DNA of 64,000 nt from Ichthyophis bannanicus (lineage: Eukaryota > Chordata > Amphibia > Gymnophiona > Ichthyophiidae), in contig CM066048.1 in the NCBI GenBank assembly GCA_033557465.1, positions 13,182,305 to 13,246,304 on the forward strand. The letters run 5' to 3'. How positions within the stretch are numbered: the stretch's first letter is position 1; each line of letters opens with the position of its first letter. This document shows positions 53,112 through 63,400 of the stretch, in pieces. The notes under the pieces are model-generated. The model had not been told where the DNA came from, did no database searches, and worked only from the letters and a program-made list of their open reading frames with translations. The position numbers and the translations under genes were made by a program.

Positions 53112-55866
53112 TTAATAATGGTTTATGGACCTTTCCTCCAGGAACTTGTCCAAACCTTTTTTAAACCCAGCTACACTAACAGCCTTTACTACATCCTCCG
53201 GTAACAAATTCCAGAGTTTGATTACACGTTGAGTGAAAAAATATTTTCTTTTATTAGTCTTAAATAGTTTACCCTGTAGCTTCATTGCATGTCCCCTAGT
53301 CTTTCTATATTCTGATAAGGTAAACAATCGATCTACGTTTACCCGTTCCACTCCGTTCATTAATTTATAGACTTCTATCATATCTCCCCTCAGCCGTCTC
53401 TTTTCCAGGTTAAAGAGCCCTAACCTTTTTAGCCTTTCTTCATAGGAGTATCCTTCCATCCCCTTTACCATTTTGGTGGCTCTTCTCTGAACCTTTTCTA
53501 AAATCGCTATATCCTTTTTAAGATACGGCGACCAGAATTGCACACAATATTCAAGGTGCGGTCTCACCATGGAACGATATAGAGGCATTATAATATCTTT
53601 TGTTTTATTTTCCATTCCTTTCCTTATCATACCTAGCATTCTATTTGCTCTCTTGGCCGCCGCTGCACACTGGGCCGAGGGTTTTAACATGGTATCCACA
53701 ATGACGCCTAAATCTTTTTCCTGGGTGGTGGTTCCTAATGTGGAACCTTGCATCGTGTAACCATAGTTTGGGTTGTTCTTCCCTAGGTGCATAACCTTGC
53801 ACTTGTCCACATTAAATTTCATCTGCCATTTTGATGCCCAGTCTTCCAATTTATCAAGATCCTCTTGCAATTTTTCAAAATCCTCTTGGGTTTTAACAAC
53901 TTTAAATAGTTTTGTGTCATCTGCAAATTTGATAACCTCACTCGTTATTCCACTTTCCAGGTCATTTATGAATATGTCAAAAAGCAGCGGACCCAGCACA
54001 GATCCCTGGGGTACACCACTATTCACCTTTCTCCATTGGGAAAATTGGCCATTTAGCCCTACCCTCTGCTTTCTATCTTTTAACCAGTTCCTGATCCACA
54101 ATAGTACACTGCCTCCTATCCCATGACTCTAGTTTTGCCAAAAGTCTCTGATGAGGGACCTTGTCAAAGGCTTTCTGAAAGTCCAGATACACAATATCAA
54201 CCGACTCACCTTTGTCCACCTGTTTATTCACTCCTTCAAAAAAACATAACAGATTAGTAAGACAAGATCTTCCTTGTCTAAAGCCATGTTGGCTGTCTCC
54301 CATTAGGTCGTGACTATCTACATGCTGAGTAATTTTATTCTTTATGATGGTTTCTACCATTTTTCCCGGTACTGACGTCAGGCTCACCGGTCTGTAGTTT
54401 CCCGGATCACCCCTGGAAACCTTTTTAAAAATTGGTGTTACATTGGCGATCCTCCAATCTTCAGGTATTAGAGATGATTTTAATGATAGTTCACAAATTA
54501 CTGATAGCAGGTCTGCAGTCTCATATTTCAGTTCTTTCAACACCCTTGGATGTATACCATCCGGCCCAGGTGATTTGCTACTCTTCAGTTTATCTAATAG
54601 TTGTAAGACATCTTCCCGATGTATCGATATTTCCTTCAATTCTTCCGCACCTTTAAATACCACTTCAGTCATGGGTAACATCCCTACATCTTCCTCAGTA
54701 AAGACCGAAGCAAAGAATTCATTCAGTCTCTCCGCTATCGCCTTGTCGCCCCCTAGTGCTCCTTTAACCCCTTTATCATCTAATGGACCAACTGACTCTC
54801 TCACAGGTTTTTTGCTACGAATGTACTTGAAAAGGTCTTTATTTCGCGTTTTTGCTTCCACAGCAAGCTTCTTCTCAAATTCTCTCTTTGCCTGCCTTAT
54901 CAATGCCTTGCATTTGACTTGCCAGTGCTTGTGCTGTTTCCAGGTTTCGTCGTTTGGCTCTTTTTTCCATTTCCTGAAAGATGCTTTTTTGGCAACAACA
55001 GCCTCTCTGACCTCACCTTTAAACCATGCTGGCAGTTTTTTGGACTTCCTACCACTTTTCTTAAAGTGTGGAATACAGCTGGTCTGGGCTTCCAAGATAG
55101 TATTTTTCAACAACACCCAAGCTTGATGTACGTCTTTAACCTTTGCAACTGCTCCTTTTAGTTTTTTCTTAACTGTTTTCCTCATTTTATCATAGTCTCC
55201 CTTTCGAAAGTTAAAAGGTAGTACTGTGGATTTCCTTACTATCCCTCCTCCACTAATTAAATCAAAGGTGATCATGCTATGATCACTATTGCCAAGTGGC
55301 CCCAACACCCTTATCTCTTGCACTAGATCTGGTGTTCCACTAAGGACTAGGTCTAATATGGCTTCCCCTCTGGTCGGTTCATGTACCAGCTGCTCCAAGA
55401 AGCAGTAATTTATTTCATCTAGGAACTTTATCTCCCTAGCATGTCCTGATGTGACACTGACCCAGTCGATACCGGGGTAATTGAAATCACCCATTATTGT
55501 TACTGCGCTGTAGCTTTTGTTAGCTTCCTTGATTTCTTTGAGCATTTCATCATCCATTTGGTCATTCTGGCCAGGTGCTCGATAGTACACCCCCACTGCC
55601 ATTGCCTTCCCCCTTTTATATGGAATTTCAATCCATATAGATTCTACAGCAGATTTTGTTTCCTGCAAAACTTTAATCCTTTCTGACTCAATGCCCTCTC
55701 TAACATAGAGAGCAACCCCTCCACCAATTTGATCAGCTCTTTCATTACGATATAGTTTGTACCCAGGTATCACAGTGTCCCACTGGTTGTCCTCCTTCCA
55801 CCATGTCTCTGATATTCCAGTCATATCTAACCTTTCATTTAGTGCTATATATTCTAACTCTCCCAT
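53112..55866 (-). pseudogene. CR1 ORF2 (endonuclease plus reverse transcriptase), one frameshift
   Basis: Minus strand, 597 plus 329 codons in two frames. Endonuclease motifs are ETWWKEDNQW, IMGDFNYPGIDW and LGNSDHSMI. The linker SGRKSKKLPAWFK leads to the RT, with KSPGPDGIHPRVLKEL, NYRPVSLTSVPGKMVE, LDFQKAFDKVPHQRLL, then [14 protein letters not shown] and the catalytic FADDTKLFK, then EKDLGVIVD. The C-terminus is [20 protein letters not shown]. The frame changes near 54100-54125, between the fingers/palm block and the [10 protein letters not shown] block. No other stop is seen, so the insertion is probably recent. Confidence 0.92.
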
Positions 55867-55889
55867 CTTATTCTTTAGACTTCTAGCAT

Positions 55890-56355
55890 TTTTTTAATTT
55901 TTTTATTTATAAAGCATTTTCAACATTACAAAGAAATAATGTTACAACACAACAGTCATATCATTAGACAGTCCAAAAGAAATAAACAAACCCGAAGACT
56001 CTAGTCCACATCAAGGAGGTGCTTACATATACGAATTAAGTAATAAACCTGGATGGTTGCTGTACAAAAAAAAAAAAGCCAAACTCCTTTGACTTATCAA
56101 TGAACCTAGAAAAAGAAAAATTAACAGAAAACAAAAATAGGATTAAGTCCTGCTATCCAAAAAGACAGTTAACTCATCAACTACAGAAAAAATATATCTC
56201 TTCCCCTGGTATACAATATGGCATTTACAAGGAAATTTTAAATAAAATAACATACCCAAGGCCAAAACCCGTGATTGAAGCTGTAAAAAGGATTTACGTC
56301 GTTTTTGAGTCTCCCTAGAAACATCTGGGAATAATTCAACAGTTTGCCCACAAAA
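55890..56355 (-). mobile_element. HAL1-like (ORF1-only L1) fragment inside CR1, antisense
   Basis: Minus strand: an ORF1 C-terminus with FPDVSRETQKRRKSFL, FYLKFPCKCHIVYQGKRY and a short VFLDSRT end. About 230 bp of untranslated sequence follows, then an A-rich tail, which appears as T-runs at 55890-55912 on +. No reverse transcriptase follows ORF1. The flanking CR1 is interrupted compared with the copy at 28720-28790. Confidence 0.75.
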
Positions 56356-56562
56356 TTTTTAGAGAATGTATTTTATTCATGTTAATTTGGCTATTGTTAG
56401 ACATGGGTAAATTGGGATCTTTAAGCTCTGTCTGCTCCATACTTGAGGGCATTTGGGCTACTTTACTCTTTTGTGGAACCTCTCTGCTTTTGGTAGTATC
56501 CTTCAAGGATACATTCTTCCGAACCATCCGCTCTTGGGCGACTGTCAGCTTTCCCCTAATAT

Positions 56563-57010
56563 CTAGTTTAAAAGCTGCTCTATCTCCTTTTTAAAGGTTA
56601 ATGCCAGCAGCCTGGTTCCATCCCAGTTAACGTGAAGCCCATCCCTTCGGAAGAGCCCCTTCTTTCCCCAGAATGTTCCCCAGTTCCTAACAAATCCAAA
56701 ACCCTCATCTCTGCCCCATTGTCTCATCCACGCATTGAGACTCCGGAACTCTGCCTGCCTTTTGGGTCCTGCGCGTGGAACAGGAAGCATTTCGGAGAAT
56801 GCTACCCTGGAAGTTCTGGATTTCAACTTCCTACCTAAAAGCCTAAATTTTGCCTCCAGAACCTCCCTACCACATTTTCCTATGTCATTGGTACCGACAT
56901 GTACCAAAACAGCAGACTCATCCCCATACTACCTAAGATCTTATCTAGGTGGCGCGCGAGGTCCGCTACCTTTGCACCCGGCAGGCATGTTACCAGGCGA
57001 TCCTCACGTC
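56563..57010 (-). pseudogene. CR1 ORF1 C-terminal part (SGNH esterase)
   Basis: Minus strand: VHVGTNDIGKCGREVLEAKF (block III GTND), RVAFSEMLPVP and, at the end, GLFRRDGLHVNWDGTR (block V Asp and His). The catalytic serine block lies upstream and is cut off at the 5' end. An open stretch of 114 codons begins at 56907. It matches the ORF1 copy at 30264-30680. Confidence 0.82.
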
Positions 57011-57029
57011 CATGTTTTATCCTATTCAT

Positions 57030-57850
57030 TACTGCTACTTATTTCTATAGAGCTACAAGGCATACACAGCACTGTACAGAGTCATGTGGGAGACAGTTCC
57101 TGCTCATAAGAGCTTACAGTCTAGTCAAGGCAGAGAAAACAACCACCAAGAACAAACAGGGGTGGCCCAAGGGTTTCTGGCACCCCAGGCAGCGGCCCCC
57201 ACCACACTGCCTCCTGCCGCCACCACTTCCCAAATCCTTCTTCTCCTGTTGCGGTGGTGGCCCAACTCCGTTTTGAAAATAGCGACAGCTCAAACAGGGT
57301 CGGGCTGCCACAAGATAAGAGAGGTGGATTCGGGGGGGAGAGGGGGGTGATGACGGCCCAACTCAGTTTTGAAAGAAAGCCGCCGCTTTCAAACTGGTCG
57401 GGCTGTCCACCAGGGTCTGCTGCGTGAGGTGGCCACTCAGTGGACGGGCCGGCCCTGGGGACAAGAATATATCTAGGGGAATGGTAAGGAAACCCATAGG
57501 AAGTGAACAGGAGACTAAGGGATCGAGATCCAAAAGCAGTCTGAAGGAGTTGAGCTTTCAGCCTGGATTTGAACAGGGCTACAGATGGAGCCTGACACAG
57601 AGACTCAGGTCATTTGTTCCAGGCAAAAGAAGCAGCAGGGATGGAATGAGTGGAGTCGGGAGTTGGCAGTGGCAGAGAAGGGCACGGATAGAAGGGATTT
57701 GCCGGAAGAGCGGAGTTCCCGAGGAGGGCTGTGGGGAGAGATAAGAGAGGAAAGCTAGTGAGGAGCAGCACTTGTAGGTCAGCAGGAAACTGGGTGTGGA
57801 AATGGAAGGGTAGCTAATGAAGTGACTTGAGGGTTTCAGGCACATGTTAG
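57030..57850. repeat. Composite of SINE-like and GC-rich repeats
   Basis: 57036-57130 matches the repeat at 11530-11650. At 57235-57415 two similar ~100-bp pieces occur: GGCCCAACTCCGTTTTGAAA with GGTCGGGCTGCCA, then GGCCCAACTCAGTTTTGAAA with GGTCGGGCTGTCC. This indicates a tandem duplication. 57480-57850 is purine-rich on the + strand. No gene was recognised. Confidence 0.55.
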
Positions 57851-58768
57851 AGCGTGAAGCCGTTAACGTGTTTTAACATGCAGTAACCATAAGCACCTTA
57901 AACCAGCAGTATATTATGCTGTTCAACAATAAAAAAAACCTCTGTTCGCGGACCCGATACCCAACTCCCCCTCTCCACCCCCCCCCCCCCCAGATCACCT
58001 AACCAGCCTGATATCAGAATCCCTTCCCTTACAACAAACCCCCCACACCATCAGGTGATCCAAACCCCCTACCCCATTCCTAGCACTTACCAAAGTATCT
58101 CTGGCAGTCTAGTGACTGGGCAGGAGTGATCCTACCCCATTGCTACCTAGGTTCAAAATAATGGCTGTGCCCCTAGTGGTAGACTTGTGCTACTACCTCT
58201 TGAGTTCAGTTTGCCCAATAAGGAGCAACTGCCCTTTTCGGCAGACTGACCCCTAGTGGTAGTACTGTGACATTACCACTAAAGATCATAGCTGCCATTT
58301 TGAACCCAAGCAGGAATGGAGGGGGGTTGCTCCTGCTGCATCCACTAGAGTACGAGGAATACCCTGGTAATCAAGAGGTGGAAAGACGATCACTTGATAG
58401 TCTTGAGGGGATTGTGATGAGAGGGGGTGGATGTCTATCATGTGAGAGAAGGATTGTGCATGGCAGGGTCTGACACTGGGAAGGGGATTTTTTCAAGGAG
58501 GTCTGACATCAGTGTGGCTGTGTGCTCGGAGGGTTTGGGTATTGGGCTGTCAATGGAGGGTTTTAATGTTAGTTCTGGGGCCAGTATTGCGTGCATCAGC
58601 AGATAGCATGGGTACATCTGCACTGTCTGTTGATGCACGTAAGGTGGGCTCATGCACTTGCTGGCCATGTCCCCGACAGTTCACAGCTGTTGTACGTACT
58701 GTACATTAGTTTTTGTTCCTAACATGTGATAAGTGCCAAAAGGTACCACACTTTAGTAAACAGACCTT
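57851..58768. other. No recognised gene; poly-C run
   Basis: A poly-C run lies at about 57978-57992. CCCTAGTGGTAG occurs twice (58170, 58251). Nothing else was recognised. Confidence 0.45.
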
Positions 58769-58997
58769 TATAAGAACATAAGATATGCCATACTGGGTCA
58801 GACCAAGGTCCATCAAGCCCAGTATCCTGTTTCCAGCAGTGGCCAATCCAGGTCACAAGTACCGGCAGGTTCCCAAAGAGGCACTAAATTTCCACAGTGC
58901 TCGTTCCAGGGCAAGCAGTGGATTTCGTGGTTCCTCTTTAGTAATGGTTTATGGACATTTCCTCCAGGAACTTGTCCAAACCTGTTTTGAACCCAGG

Positions 58998-59080
58998 TAA
59001 CATAGTAACATAGTAAATGACGGCAGATAAAGACCAGCATGGTCCATCTAGTCTGCCCAGCAAGATGGCAAGAGTACACT
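58998..59080 (-). mobile_element. CR1 subfamily-2 3' tail inserted in CR1
   Basis: AACATAGTAACATAGTAAAT, GACGGCAGATAAAGACCAGC and CATCTAGTCTGCCCAGC replace normal CR1 sequence between the AACCCAGGT and TACACTAACAGC segments. The fragment at 60298-60560 belongs to the same subfamily (GAACATGACGGCAGATAG). Confidence 0.7.
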
Positions 59081-59176
59081 AACAGCTTTTACTACATCCT
59101 CTGGTAACGAATTCCAGAGTTTCATTACGCATTGAGTGAAAAAATATTTTCTCTTATTTGTCTTAAACAGATTACA

Positions 59177-59755
59177 CTATAGCTTCATTGCATGTCCCCT
59201 AGTCTTTCTAGTCTTTTCTGTGTTTACCCGTTCCACTCCGTTCATTAATTTATAGACTTCTATCATATCTCCCCTCAGCCGTCTCTTTTCCAGGTTAAAG
59301 AGCCCTAACCTTTTTAGCCTTTCTTCATAGGGGTATCCTTTCATCCCCTTTACCATTTTTGTTGCTCTTCTTTGTATCTTTTCTAATTCAGCTATATTCT
59401 TTTTAAAATATGGCGACCAGAATTGCACACAATATTCAAGGTGCAGTCGCACTATGGAACGATACAGAGGCATTATAATATCCTTTGTTTTATTTTCCAT
59501 TCCTATCCTTATGATACCTAGCATTCTATTTGCTCTCTTGGCCACCGCTGCACACTGGGCCGAGGGTTTTAACATGTTATCCACGATGACGCCTAAATCT
59601 TTTTCCTGGGTGGTGGTTCCTAATGCAGAACCTTGCATCGTGTAACCATAGTTTGGGTTGTTCTTCCCTAGGTGCATAACTTTGCACTTGTCCACATTAA
59701 TTTTCATCTGCCATTTGGATGCCCAGTCTTCCAATATATCAAGATCCTCTTGCAA
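59177..59755 (-). pseudogene. CR1 ORF2 C-terminal part
   Basis: Minus strand, 192 codons. It starts after the catalytic FADD (lost) with DKLEDW-like [20 protein letters not shown] and continues with [30 protein letters not shown] and [21 protein letters not shown] small internal deletion near 59212-59218 removes residues present in the 53-kb copy. It is very similar to that copy and clearly the same family. Confidence 0.85.
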
Positions 59756-60281
59756 TTTTCCACAGTCCTCATGGGTTTTAACAACTTACATGTGCACAAG
59801 AATTAAAGTATATGTGCAGTTGTTTGTATGTGTGTTAATTTTAGCACTTTACCTTTTTAGGCACAGAAATGAGCCCAATGCAGATTCACGAGTGCAAATC
59901 CCTCCAGGGTATAAGCCCTGCTTCTCTGGTCCTCACCTACCACTCCTCCACTCCAGTTCCCTACGTTTGGACTAGAACTTTAATGCATAAACATGGAGAA
60001 TTTTGCTTGTAGCCCATTTAACCTTTAGGTGCACATTCAAAAGATGTCTTTGGCTGTGTCACTTACTGAACAGACCCTGAATTTTTTCATATTCTCTCCT
60101 TGCTTTCACAGGCTGAGTTTTGTTTTGGCATATCGTTGCTCGCAGAAACTGTAGTCATTTAAAAGGAAGTGAAACTGGCAGTGTTCCCAGGGAGCGGCTT
60201 AAGTTTGAACAGTTGGTCAAAGGTACTCAGTCAGCCAAATAGCTGTTATAAAGTTAACCAGACAGCTCTGGCCAATTAACT

Positions 60282-60560
60282 TTAGACTGGATTTTCACAG
60301 GAATGTAGAACATGACGGCAGATAGACTGTACGGCCTGTCCATCCTTAACAATTGCTAAGCTCCACAATCTCTTTCTCTCCGTCAGAGATCCTTTGTGCT
60401 TGTCCCACACTTTTTTGAATTCAGATACAAGCCTCGTGTGTACCACCCTTTCCATAACACATTCAGACTCGGTATCCAGTTGTCTGGTTAGGTTTAGACC
60501 TAATAATTCAGTCTGAGCGCATTTGGACTCTATATACAATTGTCTGGTTAGCTTTATCCA
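60282..60560 (-). mobile_element. CR1 subfamily-2 3' fragment, antisense
   Basis: Minus-strand frame 60282-60539 reads VVHTRLVSEFKKVWDKHKGS, a terminal segment found in CR1-type ORF2 proteins. It is followed by the GACGGCAG-containing 3' end (complement of 60310-60320). Confidence 0.7.
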
Positions 60561-60819
60561 GGGACCATCAGCTGAATATCCGCCGCTTGCATCCTGCTAT
60601 TCTGGAAGACTGATTTTCTACAGAGTAAGCCAGATCTTTAATAGTTAAGAGAATGTAATCAGTGTACATAAACGTTTCATGTTTATCTTTATCACCATGT
60701 AATGCCTTAAATTCTGCCTAATACCAATTTCCACTAGAAATTTTATATAGAAGTTGTGTTTTTATGTGTCTGAAAATTCAATAAAAACTAAGTTTAAAAA
60801 AAACAAATAGAATCTTAGG

Positions 60820-61400
60820 GCCTGGTGTTCAAAACATGTTGAACGCCTAAATTTAGAATCCTAAATTTGTGCCCTATTTAGGCGCCTTTCAGCTTAAAAC
60901 TCATCCTAATTTACAAGCTTAAAATTATGGGGAGATATTCCCAGGCATTTACGCGTTCTTCAGACCTGCAAACTGTGTAAGTGCTCCTCTGTGGGATATC
61001 CCCGGGTGCTACCACTACAAGCCTGGTTGGCATGGCGACGTGCCAGGGGTGTTCCAGGGCAGTGCCCGTCACTGTCTGGACAGTGGCAGTTTAGAGGTAT
61101 TGCCCGGCTAGCAACATGTGGTGAAAATCAGATGCAGGAAACCCTGGCCTACCTTTCACCGTAGAAGCTAACAAGGCAGCGACTGAATATCGCCTAGTTA
61201 GCTTTGTGGCCGGCCCAGCAGCCCCCATATTCAATGCCGGAGGCATCGAATATCCAGGTTTAAATTCCAAGCTGGCGGCTAGCTGCTTTAGCTGAATATC
61301 GGGCTCTATGCTCCTAAATTTAGGCCTGATATTCATTTACCTAGATTTATGCTCCTAATATAGGTATCTAATGCTGAAAATCACTGTAAACTCTTAACGT
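60820..61400. repeat. Unclassified repeat with CCTAAATTTAG motifs
   Basis: GCCTAAATTTAG-type motifs occur at about 60847, 60858 and 61314, and GAATATCGCC/GAATATCGGG near 61185-61300. The 61120-61290 part resembles 23230-23740 and 41715-42140. The termini are uncertain. Confidence 0.5.
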
Positions 61401-61690
61401 TTTCCCACACCCAAAGTCTGCCCCCGTTGCCACCCACTCTTTATGCTTCTAAATTTAGGAGTTCAGTGAAATGTAAAGAAAAAATGTAGACACTCAACCT
61501 TTTTGACTACAGGCCTGGTCATTTTGGTATGGAAATTCAGACCCTGCAGCCTCTGGGTGCCCCTGAACGCAGTCTCGTGAGGGGCAAGCTGAGAGTGAAA
61601 GCCCTATTTTCGTTGCCTATGGCTAAGCATCCCCGGTAAAGGCCACCTCCAGGAGATGTGCTCAGTTGGGGCCTGTCTGAGGTCTGGTCT
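61401..61690. other. No recognised feature
   Basis: Ordinary sequence between the repeat region and the second DIRS family; no frame or repeat match was found. Confidence 0.45.
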
Positions 61691-61695
61691 GCAAC

Positions 61696-62352
61696 TTGGG
61701 CTCTGCTGTGGATGACAAAATGCTCTCGCCTTTAGAGACTTACGAAGACGCTGATGGTATCCGCCTGTTCTGGAAGGAGGAACTGCTGGCGTTGATTACC
61801 AGGGTCTTATCCATCTTGAATGGCGGATGCTCCAGACATGGAGGGGCTGAAGGTTCATCCACTCCTGCAAAGGGTGCAAAATCCACTACATTCTTTCCGT
61901 TCCTGAAGGTGATCAAGGTCATGATCCGGTTGGAGTGGGGTTCTCCCGACTCTCCACCAAAGGGGCTAAAGGTGTATAAAATGTCATGATCCGGTTGGAG
62001 TGGGGTTCTCCCGACTCTCCACCAAAGGGGCTAAAGGTGTATAAATAGATGTGCGCTCTCCATGGTGTGGTTTGATATTCCCAAGGTGGATGCACAGGTC
62101 ACAGCAGTTACCAGACAGGCCACCATTCCTGTGTTATGCGGATCGGTCTTAAAGGGTACTCTGGACCTAAAGGTGGATTTGGCATTGAAGAACCAGTTTG
62201 CCGCAGCAGCTGCTATTCTTCATTTGGCGGTCTGTGCAGGCCTGATGTTTCGATCCCTGCTCCATTGGATTCAGTCTTTCCTACCAGATGATACTACCCC
62301 TCTTTTGGAGTTGGCTGCAGCCTTCCTTCCATGTATGACCTGGTACATCTAG
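61696..62352 (+). pseudogene. Gag-like region of the second DIRS family
   Basis: Two frames: 61696-61989 (acidic start, ETYEDADGIRLFWKEELLAL) and 62062-62352 (LKVDLALKNQFAAAAAILHL and a hydrophobic LMFRSLLHWIQ segment). The 62062 frame shows the helical, Leu/Ala-rich character of a retroelement capsid. Identification as gag rests on its position before the DIRS-type RT. The 65-bp duplication at 61920-62049 brings a stop between the frames. Confidence 0.5.
61920..62045. repeat. 65-bp tandem duplication
   Basis: CATGATCCGGTTGGAGTGGG ... GGGGCTAAAGGTGTATAAA occurs twice with a 65-bp offset (61920 and 61985), almost identical apart from the last few bases. It disrupts the gag-like frame. Confidence 0.95.
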
Positions 62353-62784
62353 TGGCCAGGGATAGTGCCCTGTCAGTGGTGATACAGCGTTGGATTTGGC
62401 TCCGATACTAGGCAGCAGACACATCTCCCAAAGCCCAACTGGCCCAACTGGGGTGATTTGGAATAGCTGGTGAAGGACCTGGGCAAGACAAACTTGCCAC
62501 CTTCCGGAGGACGTGTCCAAGGGATCTGTGCAGGGGGCAGGAGTCCTTTCGCCGTCAGCCTCTGTCTGCTCCTCACAGATGCACTAGTCGGACTCCCAGG
62601 GGTCTTGGAACTCCCGTCGCTACTGGTCTGGAAAGCTTTCTTCCCCTCTATACCCAGATTTCAGGCTCATTTTCAGTCCTTTTGAGGAACGCGTGAGCCC
62701 AGAGATTTGGTCCCCCCCAGAGGAAATCCCTCCCAGGCTGTGCAATGAAGGTTAGGTGGCCCATTCCTTGGCCCCTTCAGTTTT

Positions 62785-62870
62785 ATTTATTTTATTTATT
62801 TAACCGTTTGTTTTTTTTAACATCGCTCTATCCTTCAATCAGAGCGGTTTACATTAAACAATAACTTGTT
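62785..62870 (-). mobile_element. SINE/LINE 3' tail, antisense
   Basis: TTTTATTTATTTTATTTATT, then ATCAGAGCGGTTTACATTAA: the complement of the TGTAAACCGCTCTGAT tail of the LINE at 1690-2970. Confidence 0.75.
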
Positions 62871-63039
62871 GGGGGCAAGCTTCGCCTCTTCTCTCAGGAA
62901 TGGGCCTGGATCACCAAGGATTGCTGCATGCTAGATACTGTTCAGTACAGATAGGTCCTGGGATGCAAAGAGCCGGTCCCGAACACATTTGTCATCTCCC
63001 CTGTGGGTCCACAGTGAAAGGACGGCTGTTTGAATCTCC

Positions 63040-63400
63040 TTGGGTGAGTTGATGCTTCTGACGGCAGCATTGCCCATTTACCTGGACAATTGGGACAAGG
63101 ACAGATGCTCCTTCTATTTTGTGGGGCTGAAGAAAAAAAAGAGAAAAGGATGGATCATTCTGGACGTCAAGGGTGTCAATGCCTACTTGTGCGGCCGGAT
63201 GGAAACTGCGATCGTGATTCAAGTGAAACGTATTTTCATATTCTGATCCGGGAGGATCAGCAGAAATATCTGCATTTTGCCGAGCTTGGCTCTCACTTGC
63301 AATTCGCTGCCCTCCCATGCAGATTCTCCATTGACCCAAGGACATTCTCCAAGGTTCTGGTGATGGTTGCTGTGGCGCTAAGTGTAGTACAAATGAATTA
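63040..63400 (+). pseudogene. Reverse-transcriptase remnant, second DIRS family
   Basis: In one frame FYFVGLKKKKRKGWIILDVK (63109-63168), the FLVPKRTGGLRPILDLQ equivalent, then, after a frameshift near 63190, HILIREDQQKYLHFAELG and AALPCRFSIDPRTFSKVLV. The catalytic Y-x-D-D segment should follow but is replaced by unrelated sequence after 63390. The low similarity to copies A-F indicates a separate family. Confidence 0.65.

Larger units (their letters stand above)
52944..57013 (-). mobile_element. Near-complete antisense CR1 LINE
   Basis: The 3' end at 52944 carries the conserved CR1 terminus (CATAAGAACATAAGATATGC on +). ORF2 lies at 53112-55866 and ORF1's C-terminal part at 56563-57010. A HAL1-like fragment is inserted at 55890-56355. 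The 5' end stops near 57013 within ORF1, where unrelated repeat begins. It is the best-preserved CR1 in the window. Confidence 0.9.
58769..59785 (-). mobile_element. CR1 LINE 3' fragment, antisense
   Basis: It aligns with 52948-53890: the 3' end at 58769, then ORF2 C-terminus remnants up to about 59785. A second-subfamily tail is inserted at about 58998-59080. Confidence 0.88.
61691..63400 (+). mobile_element. Second, diverged DIRS family fragment
   Basis: Gag-like and RT-like frames are in DIRS order but differ strongly from copies A-F. The RT segment at 63240-63380 reads HILIREDQQKYLHF, then LQFAALPCRFSIDPRTFSKV, equivalent to HPSHRQYLKF and QYRVLPFGLASSPRIFIK in copy E. It contains a 65-bp tandem duplication and a SINE-tail insertion. 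It may continue to ~63930 after an unrelated segment. Confidence 0.7.
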
